Shown: piece after piece, positions 35,501 to 48,000 of the stretch
How positions within the stretch are numbered: position 1 is the stretch's first letter
Layout of the letters: the number at the start of each line of letters is the position of its first letter
Source of the DNA: Ciona intestinalis
Lineage: Eukaryota; Chordata; Ascidiacea; Phlebobranchia; Cionidae
NCBI RefSeq assembly: GCF_000224145.3
Contig: NC_020175.2
Span: forward strand, 2,171,638-2,235,637
Length of the DNA stretch: 64,000 nt
Reading direction: 5' to 3'
Notes under the pieces: model-generated
Databases searched by the model: none
What the model was told of the DNA's origin: nothing
Seen by the model: the letters and a program-made list of their open reading frames with translations, nothing else
Made by a program: the position numbers and the translations under genes

Positions 35501-38500
35501 CAAAGCCCTAAAGGAGCAAGGTAAGTCGGGTTTTCTTTCAATTTTATGTCCCAACTTGCCCCACTTTGTAGGTTTTCTGTTTCCTTGTCCCAAACCACAC
35601 AGCAATATATGTATTATTATAGGTATATAGTAGCAAGACGAAATATTTAAACCCATGCAACCTTAAAAACATCCGCATTATGTAGTAGGGTTGGGGAAGA
35701 TGGGACACCTTTTCATTCTATTTTCCCCACCCCATTGTAGGTAGTAAACAAAGAACATTCAAGGATTTATAAAACCGTGTCTGGATACTATGTGCTAAAG
35801 GTGTCTTATCAGTGCGATATTTTAATAACTACTTCGAAAATGAATTTGCGTACCGCAGAAAACCACCGTATTCCACGTAGTATACGTTTTTGTTGTTTTT
35901 ATTACTTTATGCGATATTTCAAACGACCACACGCATTACATTCCTTGTGTTTTTACAGCTGGTTTATTTCTCGACCACTTGGACGTCAAGATGCACAAGA
36001 AGTATTGGAGCTTAACAAAGAGTATGGGAACATGTTAGTAAGACGACGAACGAATGGGATGAGTGATATTTGGACGCATGCAGTTTCCATTAAGTCCCCA
36101 GACCGTGGAAAGCAGCTCAATTGGTCTCCAGGAAATATACTGTAAGCACAAACTTTATGTATATTATATTACATAGTATACTAGAGCGGGAAAAAGGGGG
36201 AACCTTTTATTCTGTTTTCTCGTCTCATTAGGTAGTAAACAAAGCACATACAAAGAATTATAAAACTGCATTCTCACGACTTCCATAAGGGCGTTGTTAG
36301 TTGTTTAAAACACGAATATAACATTTGGATATTATGTGCTAAAGATGTCCCGACTTACCCCACAGTACTATATATATCTGCTTCCTTGCAATTTACGCAT
36401 TCAAAACTTAGAGAGTATAAAACAAAAGTAAATAAACTATAAGAGAATAGCTTTTCATAGAATAAATTGGAATATTATTCTATTCTATGTGGGTGAGGTC
36501 CCGCAGCGTGGCACGCTATGGGTCCTATACTGGCCCGTTACCCCACACCCGGGATGCTACCGCATGAACCTCACCCATTTGAAGCCCGCCGCTTTCCCGA
36601 AGGAATAGGCAACAAGGGCTTTATTAGATTATAATACTTACTTCTTTAATTCTACAGCTCTACCGAAGAGTTTCTGCATTTCAAAGTTCGAATGGAACTT
36701 TTACCAGAAGGTGAACGTTTCATCATCAACCTTTCGAACAATCAAAAACATCCCGAACTTAAGTCGTGGGCAAGCGTCATTGCTTACTTTGAATCTGCAT
36801 CACTTGGAAAATATATTGCTCTTAAGAAAATCAAAAAGATGCCAGAGCGTCAATACGTGGATTTTATCGCAACCCGACCAGCAGGTAATGTATAGAGTTA
36901 TTAAAGATTAGGAAAATACATTTTCCGTTAAAAAAACAAACATAGTAGGATGGGGGAAGATGGGACACCTTTACATTCTATTTCCTCGTACATTTTGGTA
37001 GTAAACAAAGAACATTTAAAGAATTGTAAAACCTTGTCCTCGCGACTTTCATAGACCGTTGTTATTTGTTTAAAACACGACCAGGATATTTATATATTTT
37101 GTGCTAAAGGTGTCCCATCTTCCCCCACCCCACTATATCTTATAACTAATCAGAATTTCGTATACAGTAGGGTGGCTAAACGAAAAAAAAACCAAACAAA
37201 TTAGCAAACAAATATTGCATCATAAATTGAAAATATAGAATGTGTTTTATTTACTTCCAAAACTTGCACTTTCTTACATTTCCTAATTAATAAGCATTCA
37301 AAGAATACATAGAGGTGCATAAAAAACTAAAATAGTATCCATCCTACCCCGCCCTATTATATCTGGTTTACATCACCTTAATATTATTTTTATTTAGTTT
37401 TTCCACGAAGCAACAGAAGTCTAACAGAATCCGCCTCCACATTACAACGAGGTAAGTATATTATTATGCTGGGAAGGCAAATATAATCAGCAACTACAAA
37501 ATATTTGTTTGTAAATATTATTCGCAAATGGCCTGTACGGTGACGTGTATCAATAAGCGTGGTTGTTGTGAATTAATAAGCGGGTTATAATGGCTGTCGT
37601 TTTACCGTTACTCACTGGATTTTCGCTTTGGTTAACTGTTCTGATTTTCGTAACGTGCCCCCCCCCCCCAAAAAAACAAACAAAGTCATTTTTTATTCAA
37701 TATCATAGTTAAAGTTTTCGCATGTATAACTCTTGCAAATTTGGTAAAGTATAACGTAAGTTTCCTATAAACCTGAAAATGCGCACTTTGTTTCATATAG
37801 CAGTGTGGGGGAAGATGGGATTTCTTGCCCCATTAGGTAGTAAACAAATAACATTCAAAAAATTATAAAACCGTTTCCTCACGACTCCCATAGTAGACCG
37901 TTGTTAATTGTTTAAAACTCAATCAGGATATTTGGATATTATGTGCTAAAGCTGTTCCGTCTTCCTTCATCCTATTATACATATACACAGGTGCTGGTTC
38001 TTAAACTTTGTTGCATGCTTTACCTTTTTAACAAGTTGCTTGTCAGATTTACTCCCAATATAGTGGGGTGGGGGAAGACGGGACACCTTTAGAACAAAAT
38101 ATCCAAATAACCTGATCGTTTTTATAACACTTAACAGCGATCTATGGGAGTTGTGAGGATACGGTTTTATAATTCTTTGAATATTCTTTGTTTACTACCA
38201 ATAGGACGAAAAAGTAGAACGAAAACGTGTCCTATCTTTCCCCAACCCTACAATATGTAATATGGCGCTCCTTTATTAAAAAGCGAAAACAACTAATTAC
38301 ATTAATTATATTTAATGCGACGGATGCGCTTGCTTTTTGGCAACGAGTTGTTCAATGTTTGATAAAGTGCTACATTTGGTACATTTTGTCTGTCCCATCA
38401 ACTGATGTGGATTTCGATTGGTAGCTCATTTACCCTCTAAATACGAGGAATTTACCCCCAAGGGTAAATTACCCCAGTTTAAGAAACGCAGATATACACG

Positions 38501-41145
38501 AGCCGATCACGCGTATAACTCATGAACATAAAATATCAAGGTGACATTAAAACTTCGTATCCATTGCAGTAAACACGCTCAGTAAATATTTCGACACCAC
38601 ATTAACCTTAATGGACTTTGCTCCAAGTTACTTTCATTTTACTTTTCTCTTACACCAGGTTAATATATACAACGTGGAATGATATATAGTTTTATTAAAC
38701 CAATATTTATTGCTATCTACTTAAAGTGAAATTACTTTCATTTAGAAGGGTAACGCTGTTATATTTGCTTTAAATGTGCGTACAGGCATTCAGTAAGATT
38801 AAATAAAGTGACTCCAACTTTTAAATATCTGATTTATTACTTGGTTTAATAAATGCCTGAATTGTGGTGGGGTGGGGTAAGATGGGACATATTTTATTTT
38901 CTTGTCCTAATTTTGGCGGTAAACAAAGAATATTCAAGGAATTATAAAACCGCTAAACACGTCCCATCTTACCCCACAGCATAACAAAACCACACTAAGA
39001 TAACCCATGGCCAACTAAAGATATCTTTAGTAGGCCATGTATAATCATATTATATGACTAATATATATATATATATATATATATAATAGTTCTCTATGGG
39101 ATAACTACTGGCTACTGCGATACATTGTCCTGTGTTGGATCTTATAATTGTTTTTGCTGTAAATTTACAAGATATATATGTGATTTCTCGCAATTTTGGA
39201 TACTTCAGACATGTCTAATGCTTTTGTTTTGGCCTTCACGCTCAACCATATAACTTGAGCATTTCAGCGAAGCGTAAAACTAGATAGTGTATTTATAGCA
39301 CCATTTTATTATACAATAGAATGGGGAAGACAAGACATTGTTAGCACATAATATCCAAATACCCTGGTCGTGTTTTAAACAATTAAAAAAAACGGTCCAG
39401 CATGGGAGTCGTGCGGATACCGTTTATAATTCTTGGAATGTTCTTTGTTTACTACCAAATGAGACGAGAAAATATAATAAAAATGTGTCCCAATTTTCCC
39501 CACCCCACTATATCCTGTTTTTACCCTACTATTTGTACAGTTTCAGCAATATAACCAGACCATAACTTATTTTCAGAACCAAACCCGCTCAGCGAAGCGA
39601 GAAGTCGCACCAACGATGGAATAGTTAGAGTCGATACTTGTTTCAATTTTCCCAGTAAGTTAAACAGATCGTGGTTGTTTGAACTAGCAGAGTGTGTTAA
39701 ACTTTGTGCTGCTTGTTTGCTGAACGATTGACTTTTATGTGCTTTCTTATTGTATATGTTGTAAGGAACACACGAGATTCCACGTAATATACGTTTACAG
39801 ATTATATAGCGGGTTGGAGTAAGATGGCACATATTGTCTTTGTTAATTTTTTTACATCAATTGATATATATTGTATCCTATATATGTTTTCAAACTTATA
39901 TTAACGAAAAATTTATAATAACTTGCAGAAAAAGTTAAAATTTTTACCACAAATTTGGTATTGCTACATTAGGGCCATTTCTCATAATTATTATCTATAA
40001 GTCTTTCTCATAATTATTATCTATAAGTCTTTCTTATAATTTATCGTCATCTTTTCAGCCACGAGCACGAACATTCAGCCGAGAAATCATGCAATGGTTA
40101 GAGGAGTAACTTGCCCCACTTTATCTGGTAGGTGGAACATAATTACCATGCCATAGCTAAGTGGTTAGCGCGCTTGCCTGCTTGGGTTCATGGCTTGTCG
40201 CTGCCACCATTGTGGGCGTATATGTCATTGGGCAAGACACTTAACGCCCATTGCTCTAAACCATCGGTCACAAGTGGGATGCCAAATTATCAGCCATACA
40301 TAAAAAAAACAATCACCCACAAAGTAACTTACACGGTAGCTTGTAAGCTGGCGCGAGGTGTATGAAACAGAACACCCGTGTTATAACGACTTTCATTTCC
40401 GGCCACGCGAGGACAAAGCAAATAACATCCATATATATTAATGGTAATTGATTTCTTGAATATCACCCATGTGTTTTGTGATTGTATAGTAGTGTAATGA
40501 CATATATTGCCTGTTGCAAAAGCAAGGAGTTAATTAACTAAGATCATGTCAAAAAATTATATATTACATTAAATTCAACAACGAGACGCGTATACATGTT
40601 TTTCTGCGCTAAACAGTTACGCATAAAGTGCAGAAGATAATATAAGGTTTGCCACAAGTATCTTATAATAGCTTTACTAACTTTAACTGCTCATAGAGTT
40701 CATAGGGTAAACGAGTACAATCAGGATCTGGTGCTACGAAAACGTAACAGAAAAAAAACAAGTCCAACCAATTGTATAATATAAGATATAGAAGTGTGGG
40801 GAATGTGTGACACCTTTAGCACATATACAAATATTCTGATCATGTTTTAAACAATTACCAACGGTCTATGGAAGTCGTGAGGTTACTGTTTTATAATTCT
40901 TTGAATGTTTTTTGTTTACTACCAAATCGGACGGGGAAATAGAGCGAAAAAGTGTCCCATCTTCCCTCCTCCAATCGCGTATATTTCGCCTAAATGGCAT
41001 TGTCAGTCTCATATTTAAATACAATGCATCTACTTTAGGGTGACTTTCAGTTTATTTTACCTTTTTTGTTCTTATAGTTCAAACGGGCGAAGTTGGTCAC
41101 TGGAATTCGAACGAGGAAGCTGACTACGAATCAACATACGAATGA
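29520..41145 (+). CDS. STAP-like PH-SH2 signalling adaptor
   Basis: Sixteen exons: 29520-29819, 29972-30256, 30683-30904, 32751-32786, 33049-33141, 33474-33580, 34084-34171, 34530-34634, 35015-35272, 35489-35520, 35959-36141, 36658-36884, 37398-37451, 39577-39654, 40059-40127, 41078-41145. They total 2205 nt, encoding 734 residues, in closed frame. Residues 1-269 are Ser/Arg-rich and look disordered. A PH domain spans about 270-380 (GWIYIKGHD, CYAQLKEQQRQLNVF, ending EEWYRFLLACGL). LLPGQVRQLEDIITEL follows, as the STAP family has after its PH domain. An SH2 domain spans about 509-630 (WFISRPLGRQDAQEVLE, GNMLVR with the phosphotyrosine-binding Arg537). Vertebrate STAPs are roughly 300-400 residues and begin near the PH domain, so the N-terminal extension is unusual. 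Tail tyrosines in EADYEST may be phosphosites. STAPs act downstream of cytokine receptors and kinases. Exon 9 holds a possible internal donor at CAG/GTAAAA near 35148. Confidence 0.85.
29521..29528 (+). promoter_or_regulatory. CRE palindrome overlapping the start codon
   Basis: TGACGTCA, the CREB/ATF full site, overlaps the ATG of the STAP-like gene. This may be chance. Confidence 0.3.
30430..30624 (+). mobile_element. MITE copy
   Basis: Ends 58 bases before the acceptor of STAP-like exon 3. Confidence 0.85.
31518..31713 (+). mobile_element. MITE copy
   Basis: Full length in the 1.8 kb intron 3 of the STAP-like gene, which otherwise holds a CTTTCTTTCTTT tract and a hairpin (31740-31808). 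Confidence 0.85.
32828..33019 (-). mobile_element. MITE copy
   Basis: Full length; occupies most of the intron between STAP-like exons 4 and 5. Confidence 0.88.
33598..33650. mobile_element. MITE end fragment
   Basis: AGTAGGTTTGGTTAAGATGG and GCACACATTGCCTAATAT only. Confidence 0.4.
33807..33988 (+). mobile_element. MITE copy
   Basis: Complete ends with small interior losses; STAP-like intron 6. Confidence 0.85.
34246..34437 (+). mobile_element. MITE copy
   Basis: Full length, diverged ends; STAP-like intron 7. Confidence 0.82.
34750..34970 (-). mobile_element. SINE, inverted and 5' truncated
   Basis: Reads AATTTATCCTCGCGTGACCG...AGTGACCACTGGGTTAAAGG, the reverse of the SINE tail and body; STAP-like intron 8. 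Confidence 0.75.
35682..35812 (+). mobile_element. MITE copy with internal deletion
   Basis: The section between ACCGTGTCTGGATA and the right end is collapsed. Confidence 0.75.
36176..36374 (+). mobile_element. MITE copy
   Basis: Full length; begins about 35 bases after the donor of STAP-like exon 11. Confidence 0.82.
36490..36621 (+). other. GC-rich structured module of unknown nature
   Basis: TGGGTGAGGT (36490-36499) pairs with ACCTCACCCA (36568-36577). Inside are three short hairpins: AGCGT-GGC-ACGCT, GGGTC-CTATACT-GGCCC with a 7-base loop, and ATGC-TACC-GCAT. A second stem, AAGCCC (36582-36587) with GGGCTT (36616-36621), follows. It stands out by GC content from the surrounding AT-rich intron 11 of the STAP-like gene and lies about 35 bases before the exon 12 acceptor. 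It could be a structured RNA, a tRNA-like repeat head or a LINE end. Confidence 0.45.
36942..37138 (+). mobile_element. MITE copy
   Basis: Among the best preserved; STAP-like intron 12. Confidence 0.9.
37796..37979 (+). mobile_element. MITE copy
   Basis: Short loss after the left end; STAP-like intron 13. Confidence 0.83.
38059..38255 (-). mobile_element. MITE copy
   Basis: Lies 80 bases from the previous copy in opposite orientation, making a near-inverted MITE pair. Confidence 0.87.
38864..38984 (+). mobile_element. MITE copy with internal deletion
   Basis: Both ends present; about 75 interior bases missing. Confidence 0.75.
39064..39086. repeat. (TA)n microsatellite
   Basis: About 11 TA dinucleotides in STAP-like intron 13. 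Confidence 0.85.
39311..39513 (-). mobile_element. MITE copy
   Basis: Full length; ends 63 bases before STAP-like exon 14. Confidence 0.83.
39805..39840 (+). mobile_element. MITE end fragment
   Basis: TATAGCGGGTTGGAGTAAGA only. Confidence 0.5.
40133..40440 (+). mobile_element. tRNA-derived SINE, full length
   Basis: A-box-like TAGCTAAGTGGTTAGCGCGC, B-box-like GGGTTCATGGC, the body CACTTAACGCCCATTGCTCT and the tail GTATGAAACAGAACACCCGT, ending CACGCGAGGACAAAGC. It resembles the tRNA-headed composite SINE known from Ciona (Cics-like; name not confirmed). Located in the last intron of the STAP-like gene. Confidence 0.85.
40787..40973 (-). mobile_element. MITE copy
   Basis: Minus orientation with a damaged left end; about 105 bases before the terminal STAP-like exon. 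Confidence 0.8.
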
Positions 41146-42401
41146 ACCAGTTTAAACCGGATTAAACTTGTATATTGTTCATCAACTGCTGAAACGTGCG
41201 CCATATTTTTCTTGGTATATTTGATATATCAACGGTCATATATATATAGATGCCATAGTTGAATCAACTTTCTTATTGCCAACATTTTTGTCAAGGGGCA
41301 TACAAACGAAAAATGAAATTTTGTGAATAGATAGGCTCAGAGATGCTCAAATGTGATACCACAAAAGTTTTAAAAAACGAAACAGCTTTTAAAATATCGC
41401 GTAAAAACTAAAAACGGTCAAAGTTGTGTGACACTTTTTCTTATGGGAAATCCCAGCATGCATTGTTGCACGGCAGATTTTTTACTCGAACAGTTGAATT
41501 TACGGTTTTGACAAGTTTTTCAGAAGCTGTTTTAGTGTTTGAAACTTAGGTGGTACCTTTTGATTACATTTAAGCATTTCTAGCAATACATAAACTTTAT
41601 TTTTTCGTTTGTATGCCCCTGTTAAGGAATTAAATGTTAATAAATAAATGTAAAAATCACATATATGATGAAACTCATTCATATTGTTAATTTGTTTTAT
41701 AAGACGGTTTATTATTTTATAAAGACTTTTTTTGTTTATAAATAGTTGCATTTCGGGTAAGGCGTACTGTTCTATATATATTTTTACATTGTTCGCAGGT
41801 GTATATGCTCTTTGTATGTTATATATTTGTTACTAAAGCTCTGTATTGTAAATGCATTTGATGTGCTAGTGAGTACGTATATGTGTATACCGATCACAAA
41901 ATATTAATGCAAAAAAAGCACCTTTAAAGTTTTCGCATTTTAAATATTTACTTGTATTATTGATTTTTTCATTCTGTGCAATCAAAATAAAAAAAAACAA
42001 TTAAAGCAACATTATATATATTATTTTCGTGGCATATATTTTAGCTGATAATATATGAGGTAATCTTATGTAAATTTGGAAAACGAAGTGTTTTTTTTTT
42101 GTTTTCTGTGAACTAATGAAGAAACATTCGAGTTAATTATTTTTTTGTACGACAACATACAAGATAATGCATGGGAAATGTATTTGAAATTCAGTCACAA
42201 AAATTATAAGAAGTGGCTTATGCTAAATACAGTATAGCAATTCCCAATTTGCAGCAAAAACAATTTCGATGAAGAGGTATAATTTTAGTGTTATTATAAG
42301 TTTAAATACATTTTAAAAATTCTTATTTACTAAAAGTTCTTACAATACAGTTTCTGTATGCAAATATAGGTTATATGTTAAAGTTGTAGCAGTGGGCAAG
42401 A

Positions 42402-42505
42402 TAATGAATGAATGAATGAATGAATGAATGATAATGAATAAATGAATGAATGAATGAATGAATGAATGAATGAATGAATGAATGAATGAATGAATGAATG
42501 AATGT
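42402..42505. repeat. (GAAT)n microsatellite
   Basis: About 25 GAAT units with a few imperfections, directly adjoining the inverted SINE tail (whose tail is normally ATTC-rich), so it likely expanded from that tail. Confidence 0.95.
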
Positions 42506-42655
42506 AACTTACTTTATCCTCGCGTGGCCGGAAAACGACAGTCGTTATATCACACGGGTTTAACACCTCGTGCCAGCTTACAGTTACCATGAATATTACT
42601 TTGTGGGTGATAATTTTTTTTGGGATTTTTCTCTTTTTTTATGTATGGCTGATAA
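42506..42655 (-). mobile_element. SINE, inverted and truncated
   Basis: CTTTATCCTCGCGTGGCCGG...TTATGTATGGCTGATAAT, the reverse of the SINE tail half. Confidence 0.78.
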
Positions 42656-42839
42656 TGAATGTTTAAACGTGATTGCCAAAAGTACAATATTGTTTCGTGT
42701 TATTTACGTGTATGTATTATGGTATATTTATTTATAAATCAAATTTAACAATGATTTGGAGTATCCCATTTTACCCCCCTTGTCGAATTACTAAACAACT
42801 CTTTGTGTGTTTCAATATATTACTTTTTTAGTGGCATAG

Positions 42840-43030
42840 AGTACTGCAGGGTAAGATGGGACACCTATATTACGTAATATCCAAGTATCCTAATCGTGTT
42901 TTAAACATTTAACAACAATCTATGGGTGTCGTGATGATACAGTTTTGTACTTCTTTGAATGTTCTTTGTTCACAACCAAATGGGACGAGGAAATAGAATG
43001 AAAAAGGTGTCCCATCTTCCCCACCCTACT
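42840..43030 (-). mobile_element. MITE copy
   Basis: Full length with a shortened left terminus. Confidence 0.83.
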
Positions 43031-44852
43031 AAATCAATTAATAAAAGTACGAGTGTACAAATGTATAGTACTACACAAAAACGTGGATATATATGTTTTC
43101 CAATAGGAGGCAATGTGTGCTTAAACATCTCACTGTTCCCATCCTACCATGTAATAAACTAATTTTGAAACCGTTAGGTGGCGCGACTGAACATTAAAAA
43201 CAACATATAAGCCTGCGACAAACATATGTTTGGTAAAACATTAACCGTGAAAGTTTAATACACATATTTGTATCTATGTAATTAGTTGAAGCACATTACA
43301 TGTCGCTTATCCAATTTAAATGATTTCTTGTAACAAATGCTTTAAAACTTTATTATTTGGAAACCGTATTCGTTTAGTAAAACTTCTGCGTTTTTGGCCA
43401 TGGATTTAAAAGCATTTACCCAACCCTAATGAAATTGCTTAAAACAATATCAGTTACGAATTCGCTGACTGTTAAACAAAAGGCATGACCTGAAGAATTG
43501 TTAAAATTGCAATCCTTTGTTTTATAAGAGATTGATAAAATCCGCTTTAGGAATTATAAACGATAAAAAAAATAAACCGTTCGTCCAGTTTTTTTTGAAA
43601 GACAAATCTCCGAGTCAATAATTAAGTTATTTGATTATAAGGCTGTATAGATGTTCATGTTTGGCGTGTCGGTGGCTTTAAAACATCTGAATAAAACTTG
43701 CGCATGCTGTGTAAACATGATACGTGTAATCTTCAACGGAAATCCCGCCAGAAAGGAAGCTGTCCGCCTTTGAATCAAGGCAGTAGGCACCGCTGAAGAC
43801 CTTCCGTTCATTCTCTCGTCTGTCAGACTTCTTCCTGTGCAAATCTAAGCGAGAGTGTTGCCTCCGTTGGCCTGTGTATTCACTGAAACGTCCGGTCATT
43901 CGAAGGAAGGACAGGAGAGAGGCGCATACGTTTAGAAACTTATTCTAACATTTAATTACAGTAAAGGTTTAGGTTTTGCAAAAGATAAGAGAAAAAGTTT
44001 AATCCAGAAAAAAAACGCCTGCATTCGTATAAAAACCCGCATTCGTAAAAAATAGCTTGCAGATAAGGTGTGTCTGAAAAATTTACCCGCATCTCTTTTA
44101 CTCTTTGAGTTTTAAGTGGTGGTGATTAAAAAACGTGGCGTGTTAGCCTTTTAATTTGTTTATTTATCTAATTAAGCCTAAACCGTACCGGCACGTTAAT
44201 TATTACGTTTACGAATTGGTAAACAAGGCTATAGTAGCCGTGGTGTTATAAAGCGATTACCCCGACAGAACAAAGCTTGTGGCTCTATTGGTAAACTTAC
44301 TAGTAAGATAATTCTTTGTTTATTTATTTAATAAGTCTGTCCGGTAATAACTGCGGTATGAGAAGGGTCAATTACCAGCACGCGCTTCAGTAATTACTAA
44401 TTATAACTACCCGGCTAACACCACGCCAGCACGTATTTTAATTTCACTTTGAGATTACGACCTTAAAAAAAGCTGCGTAAAAATGCGTTTATATGAGTGT
44501 CTGTTATAGGGGTTACGATGTACTTAAGAAGCGTAAAAAAGTCTTGAAACAGTTTTATAAAACGAAAATATGGACAGCCAGGGTAAAATCATATTTTAAA
44601 AAGTAGGTCAGATTTTGGAATGCAGTTTATACGCGAAGCAGCGAGACTTATTGTGTGCTATTCCTGGCTGCCATAAATCGTAAAAATTACGCAAACATTG
44701 AGAATATCTGTCATTGCGTGGTCGAAGCAGACGAATTCGGGGTTCACGGCTCTCGAGGCTTTCTGCTCGATCATTTGCGTTGCGATGCTGGGGTAATATA
44801 GATGAATGGACAAACAGTAATGCTGCGGGACAGTACGCGGTCATAAGAAGCG

Positions 44853-44860
44853 TATAAATA
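44853..44860 (+). promoter_or_regulatory. TATA box candidate for the SBSPON-like gene
   Basis: TATAAATA lies 226 bases upstream of the start codon; a start site near 44885 would give a roughly 190-base leader. Confidence 0.45.
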
Positions 44861-45078
44861 GCTGTGTGACCGTTCCCCGTGAGCGAACGTATTCCGAAAA
44901 GGCATATTTACCTATCAGCTCTTGTGTATACTCGATTGCGTTTGTATTAAACCGTTTGTTTTTCGAGTATGCTTTTGGGTTGACTCGGATGAGCGTAACG
45001 ACCTTGCTGATTTTCTTCAGATAAGGACTTTAAAACAACGCGCAAAAGGGCTGGTTGCTTTTGCCCAGCAGTGAAATA

Positions 45079-48000
45079 ATGTACAGAACTTATGCGTTTG
45101 CTGCCGTGTGCAGTGTGTGTATGATCATTACTTTGATCAGTGATGCAGAAGCTGGATGTGAAGACATAGGACGTTGCTGCAGCGGGAAGAGCACGGGATG
45201 CAAGTACAGTTACGGATCCTCCGGAAGACACGGACGAGTTTGTTACTGTGATGAATACTGCCAAAAATCCGGAGATTGTTGTAGCGACTACGAGTCTTAT
45301 TGCTTATCACGAGGTAATGGTTCTTGGTCTATTCGTAATTGTTTGTGTTATTTAGTAACACTAATCTAAAACCGAGCTAAGAGATTTGTAAAGCAGCCAC
45401 TATATCTGAATATATTGTTTCAATATACAGCTATAGAGTAGGTTTGGGAAAGATGGGACACTTTGTATTCTTTTTTTTTCTTGTCCTATTTGGTTGTAAA
45501 CAGAGGAAATTTGGAGGATTATAAAACCGTATTGTCACGGCTTCCATATGCTGATGTTACTTGTTTAAAACACGATCGGAATAGTTGGATATTATGTGCT
45601 AAAGTTGTCCCATTTTGTCCCACCCCACTGTATCTATATTAATTGGTAGAGGCGAAACAGATTAAAATGTGTTAAGAGCTAGCGGTTTACCAAAAAGTTA
45701 GCGAAAACAGATTGAAATTATCTAAAAATGTGTTTATTTTTTTAAAACATTTTGTATCGTGTTTTGTGTATAATACCCATCGGCAATAATAGTTAAAATA
45801 AGTGTTGATATTCTGAGTCAATTGTATTCGCCGCCCACAGTGATCTTGTTATATGATACAATCATATCCTCTACCATTTGCGTCAGTGATCCAACGATGA
45901 CATATGAGAAAGGTAGAGTGCGCGGGAGATAAAAGCGATATGGATTTAGCGCCTATTCATACATAACCTTTGCCTGCGAGAATATACTGCAGTCCAAAGC
46001 AGCCGTACTCGTCTTCCGGTTTAGTCAGACGCCTCAATCAATTGTGATATTTACCGATCCCGTATGCCGTATTGTTAGTTGGCATTCTTGCCAACCCGGT
46101 GCGGTCGCTACAAAGAAAAGAAACGTGATCAGAGCCCGTTGCGCAATAGTTCAAAGTAACGGCGATTGAATTCTGTTGTAGGGCGCCCTCGTAATCGCTA
46201 GGGTCCATGACCCGGTAAAGATCGAAAGGTGAAAGTGCGTTCGTTATTGAAACCGAACACGCTTAGCCTATGCGAGCACTTATCCAGATTGCGCTGATCG
46301 CTCGAAACAAGCTCTCCCGTTAAACAAACGCAGCTTAAATTATTCAAACCTAACAAATTCCAATAAAGCTTTGGTTTCGATTCAGTATATATACGCTCAA
46401 TCATTGTAACTTGTAATCTAATTCCGTAACGGCCCGTAATGCAGAGTGATAAAGTTTTGTACCCAAGCTAAAGTTTTGTACCCAAGCGCGCTTTTCCGAA
46501 CTAAAACGACGGCGTTACCTGATACCCAAACACCCAAAATAAATTGTAGGTTTTGCCGGAACAATCTCCGGCTATTGTGCTCTTAATTCCCATACAGCGG
46601 GTTAGAATACGAATAAAATACGCGTGCTGGGCCTTTCCTTTGATTTCGGAACAAAACACTGGTTCTTACGAGTCAGGATTATACAGTTTCACCACACGCC
46701 CATACATTCCACGAGAAATACGGTAAAAACTTTCAGCTCAATACAGGTGTTGACAGACTGTCTGTTTCACACTGACTACAGTTACAAAAATCGATTACTT
46801 CGCTATTCTCATTTTGACGATGCCCAGATGCTTACACATTCGTGTGTTTAGGGAGTGCCTAAGATTTTTGGACATAGAGTGAGAAATACCAGGGTTTCAA
46901 AAAATATGACTTTCTAAGCATTACTCTAACACATGGCGCCCTCTTATAGAGGGCGTCATGCTCTAACACATAAAGGGACGCTTTTACTTTACCTGCATTT
47001 GGACCATAGATTGTGTTGTGTTTTATATAGTGGAGTGGGGGGAGATGGGACACCTTTTTATATATAATCTATATCCTCACGACTCCCTGAACATCTTGAT
47101 TGTTTAAAACACGATCAGGATATTTGGATATTATGTGCTAAAGGTGTCCCATCTTCCCCCACCCTACTATAATTAAACATTCAAAAAGATGTAAGAACTG
47201 TTCTATCCCGAATAGATTGTTTTCTGCTCCCATATAAGTATATGACAATGTTTAGGCAACGTGATCGTCCATTCGTAAATAATACAGCTCTCTGGAGAAG
47301 TTCCGCATCGATGGTCAGTTAATAAATAACCTCTTCGCGTGTCGGTAGCATCAAAGGTTTTGGAAAGCTAGAAAGCATCAAAAATTGAAATTGTGTGGTC
47401 GGTCCACCTTTAGGATTCCCACCGTTGTTGGCCTATTACTACATTTTTAATATACGATTTAAAGCGTATGATTGCACCGTTATGGGAGCAGGGTAATTGT
47501 ATTTAGTTAAGTCACGTGGACTGAACTACCGGCGTACTTTAAGCCACCCTCTAGGGACTGTTGCGGTTAAGTTGCTGTACTTCGTCAGCTGTTACGGCGA
47601 CAACGCTGTATTTGCTGTTGCTATATGCTTTATTCAAAACCATCTCCTGCATTATCGTCCGGGAGTGTCCTGGCGCATAAAATCCCGGATTAAAGTACCG
47701 GATTTATGGATTAGACACGGAATTCTTCATGTGGAGAATTTGCATCGCGTTGGGCTCCTAAACTCTTTCAAATTCCCTCGTGGGTTGGGCGCGCCTTATT
47801 GCGAGTTGCCAGTGATCAGCATCCGCGTTTATCAATGTACGTCAACGGTTAGATTGAGGGCCCTCCATCCCGGGCTTATCATGCACGTCGCCGATCTTTC
47901 CACAGTTTTTCCTTGCCGCAAATTTGGTTTCTATTAGCGCTTGTTTTATAATATCGGTGTTTTGTTTTAAAACCTACACGAACTCAAGCATAGCCGCAAT

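Larger units (their letters stand above)
41146..45078. other. 3' region of STAP-like gene and intergenic DNA
   Basis: Candidate polyadenylation signals AATAAA at 41643 and 41996. It also holds one MITE, a tetranucleotide repeat with attached SINE, and a promoter candidate at 44853. Frames at 43678-43899 and 44608-44844 lack supporting features. Confidence 0.5.

Noticed and set aside
42402-42505. Possible CRISPR-like or satellite array
   Set aside because: Simple tetranucleotide microsatellite without spacers.
42378-42590. Frame with repeated FIHS residues
   Set aside because: Translation of the GAAT microsatellite.
47497-47937. 146-residue plus-strand frame in the SBSPON-like first intron
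   Set aside because: No signal peptide, domain, repeat composition or splice context; the length is possible by chance in a less AT-rich stretch.
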